From Paralichthys olivaceus (taxonomy: Eukaryota > Chordata > Actinopteri > Pleuronectiformes > Paralichthyidae), in NCBI RefSeq assembly GCF_024713975.1, contig NC_091107.1, positions 14,187,501 through 14,251,500 on the forward strand: a stretch of DNA of 64,000 nucleotides, in the 5' to 3' direction. The number at the start of each line of letters is the position of its first letter. The stretch's first letter is position 1. The translations under genes and the position numbers were made by a program. The notes under the pieces are model-generated. The model ran no database searches, was not told the DNA's origin, and was given only the letters and a program-made list of their open reading frames with translations. This document shows positions 1 through 15,845 of this stretch, piece by piece.

Positions 1-106
1 CTGTACACATGGTGGTACCCTGATGATGAGGGTGCGGCGCCCTGTTGTTTCTTACTTGTGTCATACTGGGCAACCTTAGCATGCGTTCTCCTTTGTTGCC
101 TCATGA

Positions 107-1233
<1,127 letters not shown>

Positions 1234-3832
1234 CACCAGGAGGATGAGGAGACTGGAGAAACCGGTAACTCATTAAGCTCTTAAGTGCAAAGGTTTAATG
1301 AGTTTTACTATTATGAGGTTAAAGAAAAACCAAGAGATGCTCTGCTTCGTTCATGGGAACGAGAACAGAGAGCAAAGGTAACGTTTTACACTCCATTAAG
1401 AAAACAAAAAGGTACAGTCAAATAGCTTCAGAGAGGAAGGACAAACTGCAGTGAATAGCAGTGAACAGTTCTGTCTGACGGATATGATATGATGATAACA
1501 TGCACAGGAATCAACAGCCCTCATATACAGTTCACATGCCATTTAAATGGATATCTCACAGTGTGCAGTGAATGTGACCCAGTGTGAGGACATGAATGGA
1601 CTGTGTCACAGCAGTGGCACAGTAAGAATCTAATATGACATGGCTGGTGCAAATTGTGCGGGTGGAGGCTGTATCATGCTTTTCTAAATTTGAAGTCAAA
1701 TGAAACGGTAACGCACATGATCTATTGGGAGGAGGTGACACAGTATATTATAGCAACATCATTCAGAACTGTGCATGAGGGGTTTCCAATGAGCCACTTT
1801 GCCTTCAAAGTAAAAAGTGCTGTAGAGTTCCTGCTGATCATTGATCCTAAAGTTTAAAAAGATACCAAACACGTCAGGCTGAATTTGTAGGAAATGTGTA
1901 TGATATGAAGTGTTGAGTTTGGATTCTTTACTCTGTGTCAATGTATGGTGGCGGATGAGGGCAAATATTTCGTGTTGCAAATTCAGAAACACATCGTTCA
2001 ACTGAATCATGCTGGAAATAAAAAACTGTCCTGCGGGAAGTGAAAAATTATATTAACTGTAATCCAGCAGTCAATACAGAACCCAAAACACACAAACCTT
2101 GAAGACAAATGGAACATAAAACACACAACACTTCTTAAAACCAGTCAAGCCGCACCAAATAACACACTCATAGATATCAGTTTCATCAGTATCTCAACAT
2201 TATCTCTTGAGAAACTCACAAAAACAATTCCTGAATCAGGCGTACTCATCGAATCCTCTCTAAAGGTTAATGGGTTCTTCCTTCCTTTTTGCATAATCCG
2301 CAAACAGTCAGACAAACAGCAATGAAAACATAACCTCTTTGATGGAGGTACAGATTCTGCATTTCCAGCCAACGTTTTCTCAGACTAAATTAAACCTCTT
2401 ATAGTAAACCCATGGAATGAAAAGTGTCATGAAACAGTGTCGCCAACTGACTTTCCACAACAGAAGAGGAGGCTAATGTTACTGCTGTTTATTTTGTATG
2501 ATGAAGCCGGACCTTTAATCTAATATGAATATATTCATACAGACATTTTTATACCTTTAAAGCAACTCGACTTAACAGACTTAAATAATAATTAGTGACA
2601 GTTGTCTTATTAAACAGCTCAAACTATTCTGACAATTCCTGTGGAACAAACTTGGTGCCACAACTTGTGCCATTTATTTAGTTCACATTAAAAATGGCTG
2701 ATGAGGCCTTAACCTTTGATTTTTGATTTTATACAAGAGTGAAAAGCATTAAATGTTCTTCCTGATTAACACGGAAATCTGTCCACTAACTCTTAGCACC
2801 ACTGGTTACAATAGAGACCTTTCTGTTCAGGTAATTTGTGCTGTGAATTAAATGAAAACCTGTGAACAGTGGTCAGCAAAGTCTACAAAGTGAATGGTTA
2901 CTGGTTGGTTTATTTCATTTAGGATCCTGAGGAATTGTTTTTTGAGTTGAAGGACTGAGAAAAATGTGAAATGATGCAAAAAGCTTTTGATCCATGTTTG
3001 GAAAGTGCTGGACTGTTACAGTTAAGAGGTTTCTGATGACTGGTGTCCTGTCCTGTATCAGAAAATGTTTTATCAGTTGTGCGGAAAGTAACAATCAGGA
3101 TCAGTGATTGTTACATTCGGCAGCTTGGTAATTTTTCATTAATGTATGATAACATGCACTTCCTGTTATGGAACAGACGTGAAGAACAAATAAAAAGTAA
3201 TGGACATTTCATTGTTTCTTTGTTTGGTTTGCACTGAATTACACAAGGCTAAAATAAAATGCCTAATGTTTTGCGAATGTTCCACTCAGCCCTGCACCAT
3301 TTGAAAGATACTTCAGAGGTTTGACTTCACACAGCTGAGCAGTGAGTGACTAAGGCTCATTTCCTCATCAGGTTTCCAAAAATCAGCAATCCTCCCTACT
3401 ACTGCATTCAAAATGAACAAACTGATGAATTTCCCAAAAGATAGAATTAGAGAACAGAAAGTGGATTTCACATGACCATTATCTTAAAGTCCATCATATT
3501 ACATGATAGATTGTGTTTTACATGCAGAAGGAATTTGAAAGGAAACAGAAAGAGTAAAAAAAGGTTGTGAAATATGAAGGAAAGTTCGATATGACTCCTG
3601 ACTCAAGTGAACTGATCAAACACAATCAGCTCTGCAAGTCTGGACATCAGCATTAGAATGATCATGTTTTTGTGTTAGAATTGTTTGTTAATTATCAGTC
3701 AACACAAAGTGTAGCCAGGCCTGATGGGAATAGTTTTGTTTCCCTACAATCAGCTAGTGTTGCTAAAAATGAAATTATTCACAGTCCAAACATCCTATGA
3801 AGCTTTAAGAGGCCCAAGAGGAGGGTTAGTGT

Positions 3833-4035
3833 ATCACAGGGCCAACAAACCACCATTCACACTCTGAACATTTAGAGTTGACAATAAACCTAACCCCCAA
3901 TCTGCTTGTCTTTGGACCGTGGGAGAAAACCTACAAAGACAAGAGAACATGCCATCTCCGCCCAGAAAGACCATCGCCAAGCCAGGATTCAAACATTCTT
4001 GCTGTGAGGCAGCAGTGCCAACCGCTGCATCGCCT
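3833..4035 (-). repeat. Dispersed repeat with tRNA-like box A/B region
   Basis: The reverse complement reads like a repeat common in fish genomes: a 'cagcggttggcactg' stretch resembling a Pol III A box, then 'cctcacagcaag', a 'gtttgaatcctggc' stretch resembling a B box, then 'ggttttctcccacggtcc' and a tail through 'tctaaatg' to 'ggccctgtgatac'. A short open frame in it is an artefact. A piece of what looks like the same family is at 33708-33822. Family name uncertain. Confidence 0.6.
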
Positions 4036-6439
4036 AAAATCTGTCACTAGAAGCTGTTTATCCTTCATTATTCCACTTGCATAAGTGAAAATCTGTGTTA
4101 AAATGTCTGAGATTTGTTTACCTCACAGTGCTAAAACTGGCAGTTATAACCATTAGCACTGGAATTTTCGTATATCCTCACCCATTACAGTATATGCCAC
4201 TATATACCGTATTATGTGCTGTATATAATGTATATTACATTACATATTACAAGAGAGGAGTGCCTGGCAAACTCCACAGATACTCCCTTCTCTCTCTGAG
4301 CAGTACACAAGGTCAGGTTAAAGATAAACAGTGCATTCTAGTGTCTACGCTTAGGGACTTTCATATCTAACTCAGATGCCCCAGACAGAGAGGCACCAAC
4401 TTCAACTCTTTTGCGCATTACACCAGTATCCAATAGGATGCAAACACCTACATGTAACATAGAGAGTGACAGCAATTCTAGCCATTCATTGATGTGCTGT
4501 TAGAATGGGTGAGACAGTAGAGGGAGATATATGGGGATGCTGTGGGAGACATCTTCAGACTTGGGGGTGACAGTTGCTCATGTTACTCTGTCAGTGTTTG
4601 TATATTGTTCAAGTCTACATTAAACTCTTCTGCATTAGACATCAGCTGCTGCCTGAGTTCTCCTTTCACCAGCTTCCAGAAAACTTCCACAACAAGAGTC
4701 ATTCAGAAAGTCAACTGTGTGACACTGCACACAGACGCTGAGGGAAAAGCACACACTGATAAACCCCTTATCCAGGCCTGAATATAACAGTAAAAAGCTC
4801 TGTTCATCTTGATTTACAAATAACTGTTTCATGTCATTTTAAAATGCAGTAATTCACAGGACCATTACATTTATTATTCCACAGCACAGTTCAGCAGGTA
4901 TTTGTTGCATCTGATCTGCCAGAACGAACAGGATTATTGTGTTAGTTTTACCTGTGAAGTCAAAGTCACTGGGGGTGAGTGTTGGCAGAGCTCCTGCACA
5001 CATCTCAAGTGTTACTGAGCAACACTGGACGTTTTGTTTACAATGGCTGGAACAACTCGGGGGCTGGAGGCCAGTCCAGGGGCATGACTCTTGAAAAGGC
5101 TTTAAAAAAATCAATCTTTAAACACATCAAACCGCTCCTCCAAATCCTAATTAATCCTATATTATTTGAATTGTCAGCTTTGACATGATTTACTAGAGCT
5201 TTATAGTTTAGAAAGAACTGACTCAGAACCTCAAGCTAAAACCTGCGTCCCGGCTCCCTCAGTGAGCTGCGCTGCCTTACGGCTCAAAGCTTCACTGTGT
5301 GAGTAGGAAAACGAGAGAGAGGCCGTCATGCTCAGTGAACCTAAACCAATGATTTCAAAAAGTGCACAGCAACCTCGTGACTAGGTTAATTAGGTGGTGT
5401 TTTAATACATCATATAACTAATGCCGAATAGAAAAACAATAACTCCAATTATCTTACTGGAATTACAACTGTGATGAAGAGGAAAACTAGTTTAACAACA
5501 GACACGTCATCCCAGCCTCAAAGCCTGTAATTATCAAAACCTGTCAGCCCTTTTATACAAAGGTGCTTCATAGATAAAAAGGATAAACATGTGCACGTGC
5601 ATTGGAAAGGACTCAGACTGGTGAATTTTTGCCAACATATGGATGGTCAGTCACTTTGTGCTTGGATTGAAAGCGGTGGTCAACAAAGACATAAACACAA
5701 ATCCACAAACTCTAACAAATAGAAAATGAACATGAATTTTATTTTAACAGTCACACCTTGCTTCCATTGGATTTAGTTTCCCTGAGAATTAAGTCATTTT
5801 GTTTTCAATCACTAGATGGCAGCAAACGATTTTCTTTTTATATTTGCTTGCAATAATAATAAATGCAATAAGCTATTAAAAAGCATGACAATGACAGGTC
5901 TCAGACACAGCACATGACTTTCAACTTCAAATTGATCATATATACAATATTCAAACATTAATATAGAAGAACAAAAACTATTTTGTAGGAAAAGACTAAT
6001 TCTTCTGCAGAGACTCAAGTCACACTCTCTCTGAGTGTGTGTGTGTTGTGTTTTTAATATGCACATTATTACACGTGAATCACTCCCTGTGAAACTATTG
6101 GTCCGTCACACATTTACAAAGTGCGCATGCTCCATCAACCATCAAAGCACAAACACACTGTAAACACATCTGTCACCTGCCCAGCACGAGATTATAACTG
6201 CAGCTTCACCTTGTTTTTACAGGCTACACAGTCTATGAGCACACACAGCACAGCATGGCTATCATTAACTAACCATGCACACCCACTGAGCGTAGACTGC
6301 TCTTAGAAACCCACGTTTGCAGACCAGCACACAGATCCTCACTGACAGGAGAAGCACTAACCCTTAGATGAAACCCGATGGATCTTTTGTTATTAGCGCT
6401 CATTACACACGGTAAAACCTTATTGTGTCTGTGGTATAA

Positions 6440-6491
6440 ATATAAAATGTGGTGCCTCTAGAGCGACATCTAGTGGCACCACATTTTATAT
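6440..6491. repeat. Near-perfect foldback, 22-bp arms
   Basis: The left arm (6440-6461) contains 'aaaatgtggtgcctctag' and the right arm (6470-6491) is its near-exact reverse complement, with one mismatch and an 8-base loop. It lies just past the mpdu1 stop codon, probably in the 3' UTR. It could be a minimal inverted-repeat transposon remnant or an RNA hairpin. Confidence 0.7.
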
Positions 6492-6670
6492 ATGACCTTT
6501 AATGTAGATCTGTGTGTAGCACACAAGAATATCAGTACATAAAGTATGTAAGAATGGAAACATTAACAGCTACTTCCGCACCAACATCTGGCACAGAATC
6601 ACAAAAAAATGTCTTAAACCGACAGAGTGGATCTGCTCGTGAGGTGTCTGTCACCATCCTCCACCTCTAC

Positions 6671-9600
6671 TCACTCTTCTTTTTTAGCTGCGGTGCTGCT
6701 CCTGTAGCAGAGGACTTGGGCCAGGAGGACGCAGCTGAGGCCTGCCAACAGCGTGTAGGACAAAGTAGCCAGTGAATATCCGGTCTCCTGTGCACACAAG
6801 TTTTTTTTCAGTTAGTTAAGGCAACCACAACTGAGCAGAATAATGCAAAATGTGCAGTTGTGTTTGTGTGTAATTCCTGTAAGCATACCTGGAGAGAGAA
6901 AAAGAAAACACACAGAGACCCTGCCCACGTCAGTAACACAGACAGAGTGGACAGTTGGCCTGTGTGGCCATTGCAGTAGTTGGTTCCAGCCTGGAGAACC
7001 TGTAAACCATAAACAATAATAATCAATAATGATAATGAATTCACTCTACTTTGATACATTTGCACATTTAGTTTACAGTTCAAGTTCGTGGGTCTTATCA
7101 CCTCTGCTACGAAAGTTGTGTTTTCACCCCTGTTTTGTTTGGTTGTAAACAAGATTAAGCATTGTTCAGGAAACTGCTATCTATATGTGTGTGCAATTTG
7201 GTGCAGCTTGATTGAATTTAAGGGGGATATTATACTGTAGCACTTTGTATTTACTTGATTCTTGTTGTTCTGGGTTTGTACCCTCACGGTTGAATGTACT
7301 TACTGTAAGTCATTTTGGATAAAAGCATCACCTAAATGTAATGTAATGTAATATTGGGCCTTGGCGGAGGTATGTTAATCATAAAACAGCTCAGCAATTG
7401 AGCTGGACAGACAAGATGTTACCTTGCTTGCAATTAACGATGTCAAACTGGAGGACTGCATCCCTGAGACGACTGCTATGGGAGCATAGGAGCCCAGGAG
7501 GAACATCAGACCATTGTACGCCAAGAGGAACAGCACTCCTGCAATATAAACAAAAACAGATATAAGATGTACAAGATGGCAGAAAAAAAAGAAAATTAAA
7601 TAATAAATGTATACACTGATGAATGCTTAAAAACAGCAGATATATAAATAACCATCTAAATTAAAACAGCTCTGTTTTGAGTTGCACTGTAACAAACACC
7701 ACAAGGTGGCGCTCCATAAAAACACTTTGTGAGTGTCACCTGAAACTCATTTCCCATTTAGCTGAATAACAGTGGATTATTTGAGTGGAATGTTACCAAC
7801 CACATCCAGGCTTTTCCTTTTTCCAGTTACTCAGATAAAATGTAGGAAAATACAGAAAATTCTGGGCTATTGCTCTGTTACTTACAGGTCATTAATTACA
7901 CTCAGATCTTCAATGAGTAAAATTATCTATAATGTTTGGTCAAGGTCATTTATTGCTTCCTTTGTGAAATGTATCTCCATGCTGCCTAAATGTAAATACA
8001 GTAGTGACATGCACTACATGGTGCACATGACATGCACCAGAGGATCAATACAATAACAATGAAACCTGATTTGAGTATCACATTCCATGTATTGACACGT
8101 ATTTACACCATGCTGCTGTAAATATAATATCTGAGTGATGTTTGCTTAAAAACTATTGTGCCAAGTTGATTTAGGGAAATGACTTAGCCTCCGTGAAATT
8201 AAAAGTTTGTTAGCCGTTACCTTTTCAGAAGGAATGAAAATAATAGTAATAATGAAGTTTATTTATATAGCAGCCTTCAAAACACAGTTACAAGGTTAAG
8301 GTTAACCTTGAAGTTGAAAATGAAAAGTTGAAGGCAAACAATGAGAAACAGTTTTAAAAGAGCACAGACACAGAAATAAAAAATACAACAGATGAGAAAA
8401 GAGTAAAAACAAGATAAAACATTTTAGAATGATTAAAATACACAATAAGAAAAGAACTAGGGGAAAGGACACCTATAAAATGTGTCTCAGAGAGATTTTT
8501 AAAAAATGGCCTTTGCCTGAGAGCCAGTTTAGTTTAAAGATGAATGCATTGTTGGTTTTAGTCTTTTCTGTCTGATTTCTTGGTGATAAACATATATACT
8601 GCACACAGAATGACACCAGACGTATCCTGAAACTATTATTTGAAGTGTGCCTTAGTAAACTGTGTGCAGCCGTGTGTGCTGACCTTTTAGCGTATCACCA
8701 CGATAACGCAGGATGAGGAAGGCAATCACAGCGATCTGGGCCAGCGTGAAGATCCTCTCAGACCATGCACTGTGGAGGAGGTCCAAGTAAAACTCACGTC
8801 AGTGCACATGAAATGAAAAGAGACACGCACCATCTCTACTGAGACTATAATCTCTGCAGTGCACAGATGTAATGGAGCCATAGTCTTTGAACTAGTGATA
8901 AAGAATGTAGGATTAGTCTTTCATAGAAAGCGAGTCACACAAAAATTGGTGAAACTGTGATTTAAAAAACATGTCATCAAAATGTGTTTTGTTTCTAACA
9001 TCACAGAAATGCACAATGAGAGAATAGACAGAAGTGAATCAGCTCCTGTGCTAAGGAATAAACCCCCTGTCAATACATGTGAGGTAAATAACTCCTGGCG
9101 CCAGATGCTTAAAGGATTTAGTCTAGAGAAAAGTCATCAACCCAGGATTACATAATTCATTTTTACTTTTATCCTGGTTGTTCAACACAGCTTTGGATTG
9201 GGTCACTCTGATCAGGGGACTGATATTTTCGATTCTGTTCAATTTGTTCGAGATCCACATAAAAATGTCTCTCTGAGGATACCACATTCTTTCTCCCTGC
9301 TAAATTATTTTTCTTGGTAGTTTTTTCTTACTCTTGATGAGAGTTAAGGACAGAGGATGTTGCACCTTATTCAGCCTATGAGACAAATTGTGATTTGTGA
9401 ATACAGGCGATACAGGTCAGATTTGATCTGGGCCTTCAAGGAGGTATACGAGTGCCATTCTAGTTTCTGAACTGACAACACTTTGTTCACTCCAACTGTC
9501 TGTATCTACAGTTTCAACACATCAAATCCATAAGAACAGGGAGGTTTGCAACACGGCATTATGTGACACTTAATGATTCATTGTCTGAATCCAGTGGATC

Positions 9601-11408
9601 AGATTAAGGACCATCATCTCATCTTGTTAACACCTATGGCTTGAAGAGGGCAACAACCTAACCTGCTAACCTGGTTTGATCAAAGTGTACCTGCAGTAAC
9701 AAAACAATGCATGACATGGTGATGAACTGATTTAACATCAAATACTTACAAGACAGGGTAGTTGTTGGCCACGGCGTACACAACAGGACATGAGAGAGAA
9801 TAAAGCTGCAGCAGGACGGAGGGAAGACTAAGACCGTCTGCACTTCCTCTCCACAGTATCTTCAGCAGCTGAGGCAACGGTGCTGCAGGGAGACAACAGA
9901 CAAGGAGGTGAGGAGAGGGGAGAGTGACAGAGGTGAGGAGGGAGGAGAGATAAGGCGGTGAGGAGGATGGACAAGTATGTAGAGACAGAGGAGGACAGAC
10001 ATGAGATGAGGACAGAGTAAGACAGTCGAGGAGGTAAGGATGAAGTAAAGACTGACAGACAGCGGTGAGGAGGGAGGAGGAGACAAAAGGAGGCGAGGTC
10101 TTGTCTGTTGTCAGCAGGATTACGCAGCACTAGAGAACTAATGTTATTGAAACTGAGTGGAGTTTGGACTAAGAAGATCTTTTAAAGCAAATTAAAGTCA
10201 TTTTTAAATGTTTCCATTGATTTCTTAACACAATTCAAGGATCTTGACAAAATAAATGACGAGAACATAAATGTTTAGGGGACTGATATTTATGGGGGTG
10301 TGCAATTTTGTGCAGAACCAAATAAAAATCTGGATCTAGTGAATTTACATGTTTCACAAGGAAGGGACCATTGGGTCTTGAGGAGATATGTGCTCTACTG
10401 TAGAGTGTCATCCTAGTGTTGTGGTCATCTTCACTACAGCATCAGAGCAGCTTTCGGTGGAAGCTTTACGGTGGTCCTGAAGCACAAATCACCGATTGGA
10501 CAGCCTTGTGGTTGGGTTTCATAATACGTTGTGTTTTGCATTTCGTTATCGTGTTTTTTGTGCTTTGCTGCCACATTTTCTTATTTGTCAGCGTGTTTTG
10601 CACTTCAGGGCCACCATAGAGTTTCAGGTTCAGGCTCATTTATCTGTACCCGCAGGTAGATTTGTTGTGCAGTAACAATAGGAGGGCATCCGCAATCACA
10701 AATAGACAATAAAATAGTGTTAGGGGGACAGACGCACCTGAGACATGACAGACAAGGAGTACTTCAAGGGCTGAACTATAATCAGAATTTGATCACAGTG
10801 TTAGGAAGATCCAATCAATGTAGTTTTAACTGATCATTATATTGTAAAGAGGCTTAACTGAAATGATGAGTGATTAAGTTGGGGGATGTAGTGAGAGTGT
10901 GTGTGTGTGTGTGTGTGTGTGATTGGTAAATTGACTGATATTGTCCTGCTGTTGCTGCCACGTGTTTGAATCAGCTGATCCAGAAGTCTTACCCAGGAGA
11001 GAGTCCAGTAACATCCAGAATCCTGCAGCCTTTTTCAGCACATGCAGAAAACACGACACTGTGACAGACACAAGATTTAAAAAAAACACAGTCAGACACG
11101 TGAAAACCCACGCGTGTGCAAGCAGCGTGACTGTTTGGAAACATCGACACGAACTTCAGCGAACATGATGCACAGAAAGACAAACTCGAAAAGTTGCAAC
11201 AGAAGTTTGAAATGACGCGTGTAAAGAAGTGGCAGAGAAGCAAATACCCCCCCCGGCCTGTGTGACTGTGTTGCGAAGATTTGTCGCCATGTTTCACATC
11301 TCTCACTCCAAACTGTTTCTCACCGCTTAAATGGAAGTTGACGAAAATCTCCTCGTAGCATCTCTGTGGCATTACAAATGTCACCAGGAATTCTCTGAGG
11401 AGAGACAT
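6671..11408 (-). CDS. mpdu1: Mannose-P-dolichol utilization defect 1 protein (MPDU1)
   Basis: ER multipass membrane protein of the PQ-loop family, needed for use of dolichol-linked mannose and glucose donors in N-glycan and GPI synthesis. Seven coding exons chain with consistent phase: 11408-11324, 11058-10993, 9882-9750, 8769-8684, 7538-7423, 6999-6889, 6787-6671, giving 237 aa (human MPDU1 is 247). Visible matches: MPQRCYEEIFVNF at the N-terminus, the first PQ-loop at about residues 51-70 (APLPQLLKILWRGSADGLS), the second around LQAGTNYCNGHTGQLS, and a C-terminal hydrophobic helix before the basic tail AAKKEE. All introns are GT-AG. Introns contain dispersed repeats, and the acceptor of exon 3 is preceded by a long purine/pyrimidine-asymmetric tract. 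The gene is convergent with slc25a35. Confidence 0.95.
7179..7377 (+). repeat. Dispersed 'ggccttggcggaggta' repeat, interrupted by a second element
   Basis: The 3' part of the repeat family (gtgtgcaatttggtgcagct...gaatttaaggggga) is at 7183-7223, and its terminal motif 'gggccttggcggaggtatg' resumes at about 7353. The intervening roughly 125 bases include 'gtaagtcattttggataaaag' (from 7303) and a short taatg repeat, typical of another common teleost repeat. A short ATATT-like duplication at the two joints suggests a nested insertion in mpdu1 intron 6 (between exons 5 and 6). Confidence 0.55.
8257..8560. repeat. Teleost repeat with 'tttatttatatagca' start
   Basis: Begins with 'gtttatttatatagcagcc' followed by 'ttcaaaacacagttacaag' and an A-rich body, a pattern I know as a frequent fish dispersed repeat. 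It lies in mpdu1 intron 4. Boundaries are approximate and no coding content is visible. Confidence 0.4.
9888..10100. repeat. Polypurine (GA/GGA-rich) tract against mpdu1 exon 3 acceptor
   Basis: About 210 bases of almost pure A/G on the + strand, made of degenerate 'gaggtgaggaggg' and 'gacagaca' units. On the transcribed sense (minus) it is a giant pyrimidine tract ending a few bases before the AG acceptor of mpdu1 exon 3 (9882). Mirror-like purine tracts can form triplex DNA. Short open frames here are repeat artefacts. Confidence 0.75.
10275..10425 (+). repeat. Copy of the 'ggccttggcggaggta' dispersed repeat family
   Basis: Contains the family's diagnostic order: 'ttaggggactgatatttat', 'gtgtgcaattttgtgcag', 'atctggatctagtgaattt' and a diverged end 'gggtcttgaggagatatg'. 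It is in mpdu1 intron 2, + orientation, truncated at the 5' side. Confidence 0.55.
10896..10922. repeat. (GT)n microsatellite
   Basis: A short uninterrupted GT run in mpdu1 intron 2, about 70 bases downstream (in transcription) of the exon 2 donor. Confidence 0.8.
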
Positions 11409-11984
11409 CGTGGATCAGCTGCAGCCAGAAGAGTGTTCCTGTGTGGAGAGGAGGTGCTCTTTAGTTGCCCAATGTTTGCAGACCAGAGAGGACACGCAGG
11501 CAGTGGACATGGACAGTCACATCTAGGAGGGTCTCTGAGGGGTCTGTGGTCCACAAGTCCACAGGTTCTAAAGTCACACTGCTCATTGTTTGTTGGAGAA
11601 TTCATTCAAATACTACACTTGTGCATGTGGGAGGAGATCACGATCTAAACATCTCCTGCAGGAACACTTTTCATTAATGTATTTGTCAAATATTTTACCT
11701 TGTAATAAATAATTGTAACTTTATGTTGATGCTAAAGTTATGTGATGATCATGTCTATTAATTCATGTATTGTTCATGGAACGTGTGAAAGTGTATTGTT
11801 TTGTAAAATTGCTTTAGGATTACACTCAAATGAACAAAATAAACTAAACTTAACTTAAACTATGCTGAACTTACCGAAAAGTAAACGAATCTAAAAGTAA
11901 ACAGAGCTGAATTTAACAAAGTAAACCTAACGGTAGAGCCCATACCTGCTTCAAGGCCTAAAAGTGAAACACCTATGAAACCAC

Positions 11985-12280
11985 ATTTAAATTCACTAGA
12001 TCTTGATTTTTATTTGGATTTGCACCAAATTTCACACACTCACAAATATCAGTCCGGTAAACAGGTTTGATTTTTTCATCAAGATCCAAGAATTATTCCC
12101 TAAATAAATTCCTGGATCCTCACCAAAATGTCACAGGTTCTTACCTGAGCCATTCCAAATAATTTCACATGGGTTTCATTGTAATTGATCCAGTAGTTTT
12201 TTGTGTAATCATGCATATAATCAAACAAACAAAGCAACAAACAGACAGGTGAAAGCATAACCTCCTCGGCTACATTCATT
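11985..12280 (-). repeat. Nearly full-length copy of the dispersed repeat family, reverse orientation
   Basis: Reverse complement shows, in order, 'gaggttatgctttcacctg', a 'gtttgtttg' run, 'attacacaaaaaactact', a 'gaaatt' segment, 'ggatcttgatgaaaa', a 'gactgatatttgtgagt' segment, 'aaatttggtgcaaatcc' and 'gatctagtgaat'. These blocks recur in the copies at 28.8-29.3, 31.7 and 49.9 kb in the same order. Confidence 0.65.
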
Positions 12281-12897
12281 CCATCAACCTCTCAATGAAA
12301 TATACAGACGACTCTCTGTAGTCACTGTATGAGTATGCAAATATTCATTACCACAAGAGGTTTCCTACTTCACTCAGCAGTCCACTCTGTATTGGAAGTT
12401 TCCACATTGAACTTGGTCCTTTGCATCAAGTTGCACACTGGATCATGACTTTCAAAATCCTGCATGTGGGGATTCACATGCTAAACAGATTTCAAGTGAG
12501 CACAGAGACTTTCAGCTGATGAATAAATGATGATGCATCAAGTGACAAATGCAACAAATTCAAAATGCAGCATCAAGCAAAACACCAACAGTCTGCATTG
12601 GAAGAGGGTTTGAAGTCGACAATTTCCATACAATACATATGCAAATATATGAAAATGAACCTGAGCCTTGACTCTTAAACTTGTTTTGCATGAATATATT
12701 TTATTGTGTTTTATTTCCTAGTTAGTGAAGTCACTGATTTAGTTCCAGTGTGATACATCAAATAATTGAAGGTTTGATTAAATATACACATATATATATA
12801 TATATATGAAGAGAGAGAGAGAGAGGTAAAGCGTACAATAACTTCACATCAACAACTAGAACTACAACTATTTGAGCACACAGTCCCCGTAACCACA

Positions 12898-13083
12898 TTA
12901 AATTGAACACGTTCATAGATATCAGTTCTCTAGCCAAATTATTTTCATCAAGATCCAATGGATTCTTACCTGGCCCATTTTCCATTCTTCCACCAAATTT
13001 TCTGGTAAACTGGTCTATAGTTTTTGCATAATCCTGCCATCAAAGAAACAGAGGTGACAACATAACCTCCTTGGCAGAGGTAA
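12898..13083 (-). repeat. Shorter reverse copy of the same dispersed repeat family
   Basis: Reverse complement contains 'gaggttatgttgtcacctct', 'ggattatgcaaaaact', 'gggccaggtaagaatccatt' and 'ggatcttgatgaaaat', matching the 5' two-thirds of the family. Confidence 0.6.
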
Positions 13084-13433
13084 TTAGAATGCTCTGAAAC
13101 TTTACAACAACTACCATCACTTTACCATGAATCTACAAAATACTTCAAGTAGCAACTCTTCTGTTGGACAAAACGGTTTCCATGTTTTCATGAGTATAAT
13201 GCCCTGGTTTGTGAAGACAATGAACTTAAGTCCAATGTGACTGAAGACCTTGTTTTTGTGATAAAATTCCTCCCTTATTAATCACCTAGTTACAGTTACC
13301 ACGGTGTTTCATAATTATTCAAATGCACTTGTCTTTTTGTTCAAGTTCTCTTTTCTCAAAAAAAAAAACAGGAAGGATGTGAGTGAAAAAGCATCTTAAC
13401 CTGCAGCAGTTAGTTCATTTTCTCTCAGACAAG

Positions 13434-15655
<2,222 letters not shown>

Positions 15656-15839
15656 CTTCCTGGTCAGGAGGCCTCTGATCATTTGCAGTTATCTGAAGAG
15701 TCGACTGACGCTCTTGGGCCGAGGAACAACATTACTGAACTGCTTTGAAATGGCACCTATTGGCATATTTCACATTCTTTCATGTTTGAGAGAAGTATTC
15801 AAAATAATTCATGCTGCTTGTATGATCAAATTGGTTTCA

Positions 15840-15845
15840 AATAAA
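15840..15845 (+). terminator. Polyadenylation signal, TM4SF copy 1
   Basis: Canonical AATAAA 185 bases after the stop codon, followed by a T/G-rich stretch (gctttattgctgtgctgtc). Confidence 0.65.

Larger units (their letters stand above)
1234..6670. other. Intergenic stretch between slc25a35 and mpdu1
   Basis: The two flanking genes converge here, so this should hold both 3' UTRs. A canonical AATAAA on the + strand at 3189-3194 is a plausible slc25a35 polyadenylation signal, and a minus-strand AATAAA (tttatt at 5738-5743) could serve mpdu1. Open frames are short and show no protein family I recognise. A dispersed repeat (about 3833-4035) and a foldback (6440-6491) are listed separately. Confidence 0.5.
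11409..13433. other. mpdu1 promoter side and intergenic region before the TM4SF pair
   Basis: mpdu1 (-) and the first TM4SF gene (+) are divergent, so this 2-kb region should hold both promoters. No clear TATA box or CpG island is visible and open frames look random. Two reverse-oriented copies of a dispersed repeat fill much of it (listed separately), plus an AT/GA microsatellite at about 12787-12826. Confidence 0.5.

Noticed and set aside
3878-4084. 68-residue open frame
   Set aside because: It lies within the tRNA-like dispersed repeat at about 3833-4035.
9828-10130. Ser/Pro/Leu-rich minus-strand open frames
   Set aside because: Low-complexity translation of the polypurine tract in mpdu1 intron 2; only the segment at 9882-9750 is a real exon, in another frame context.
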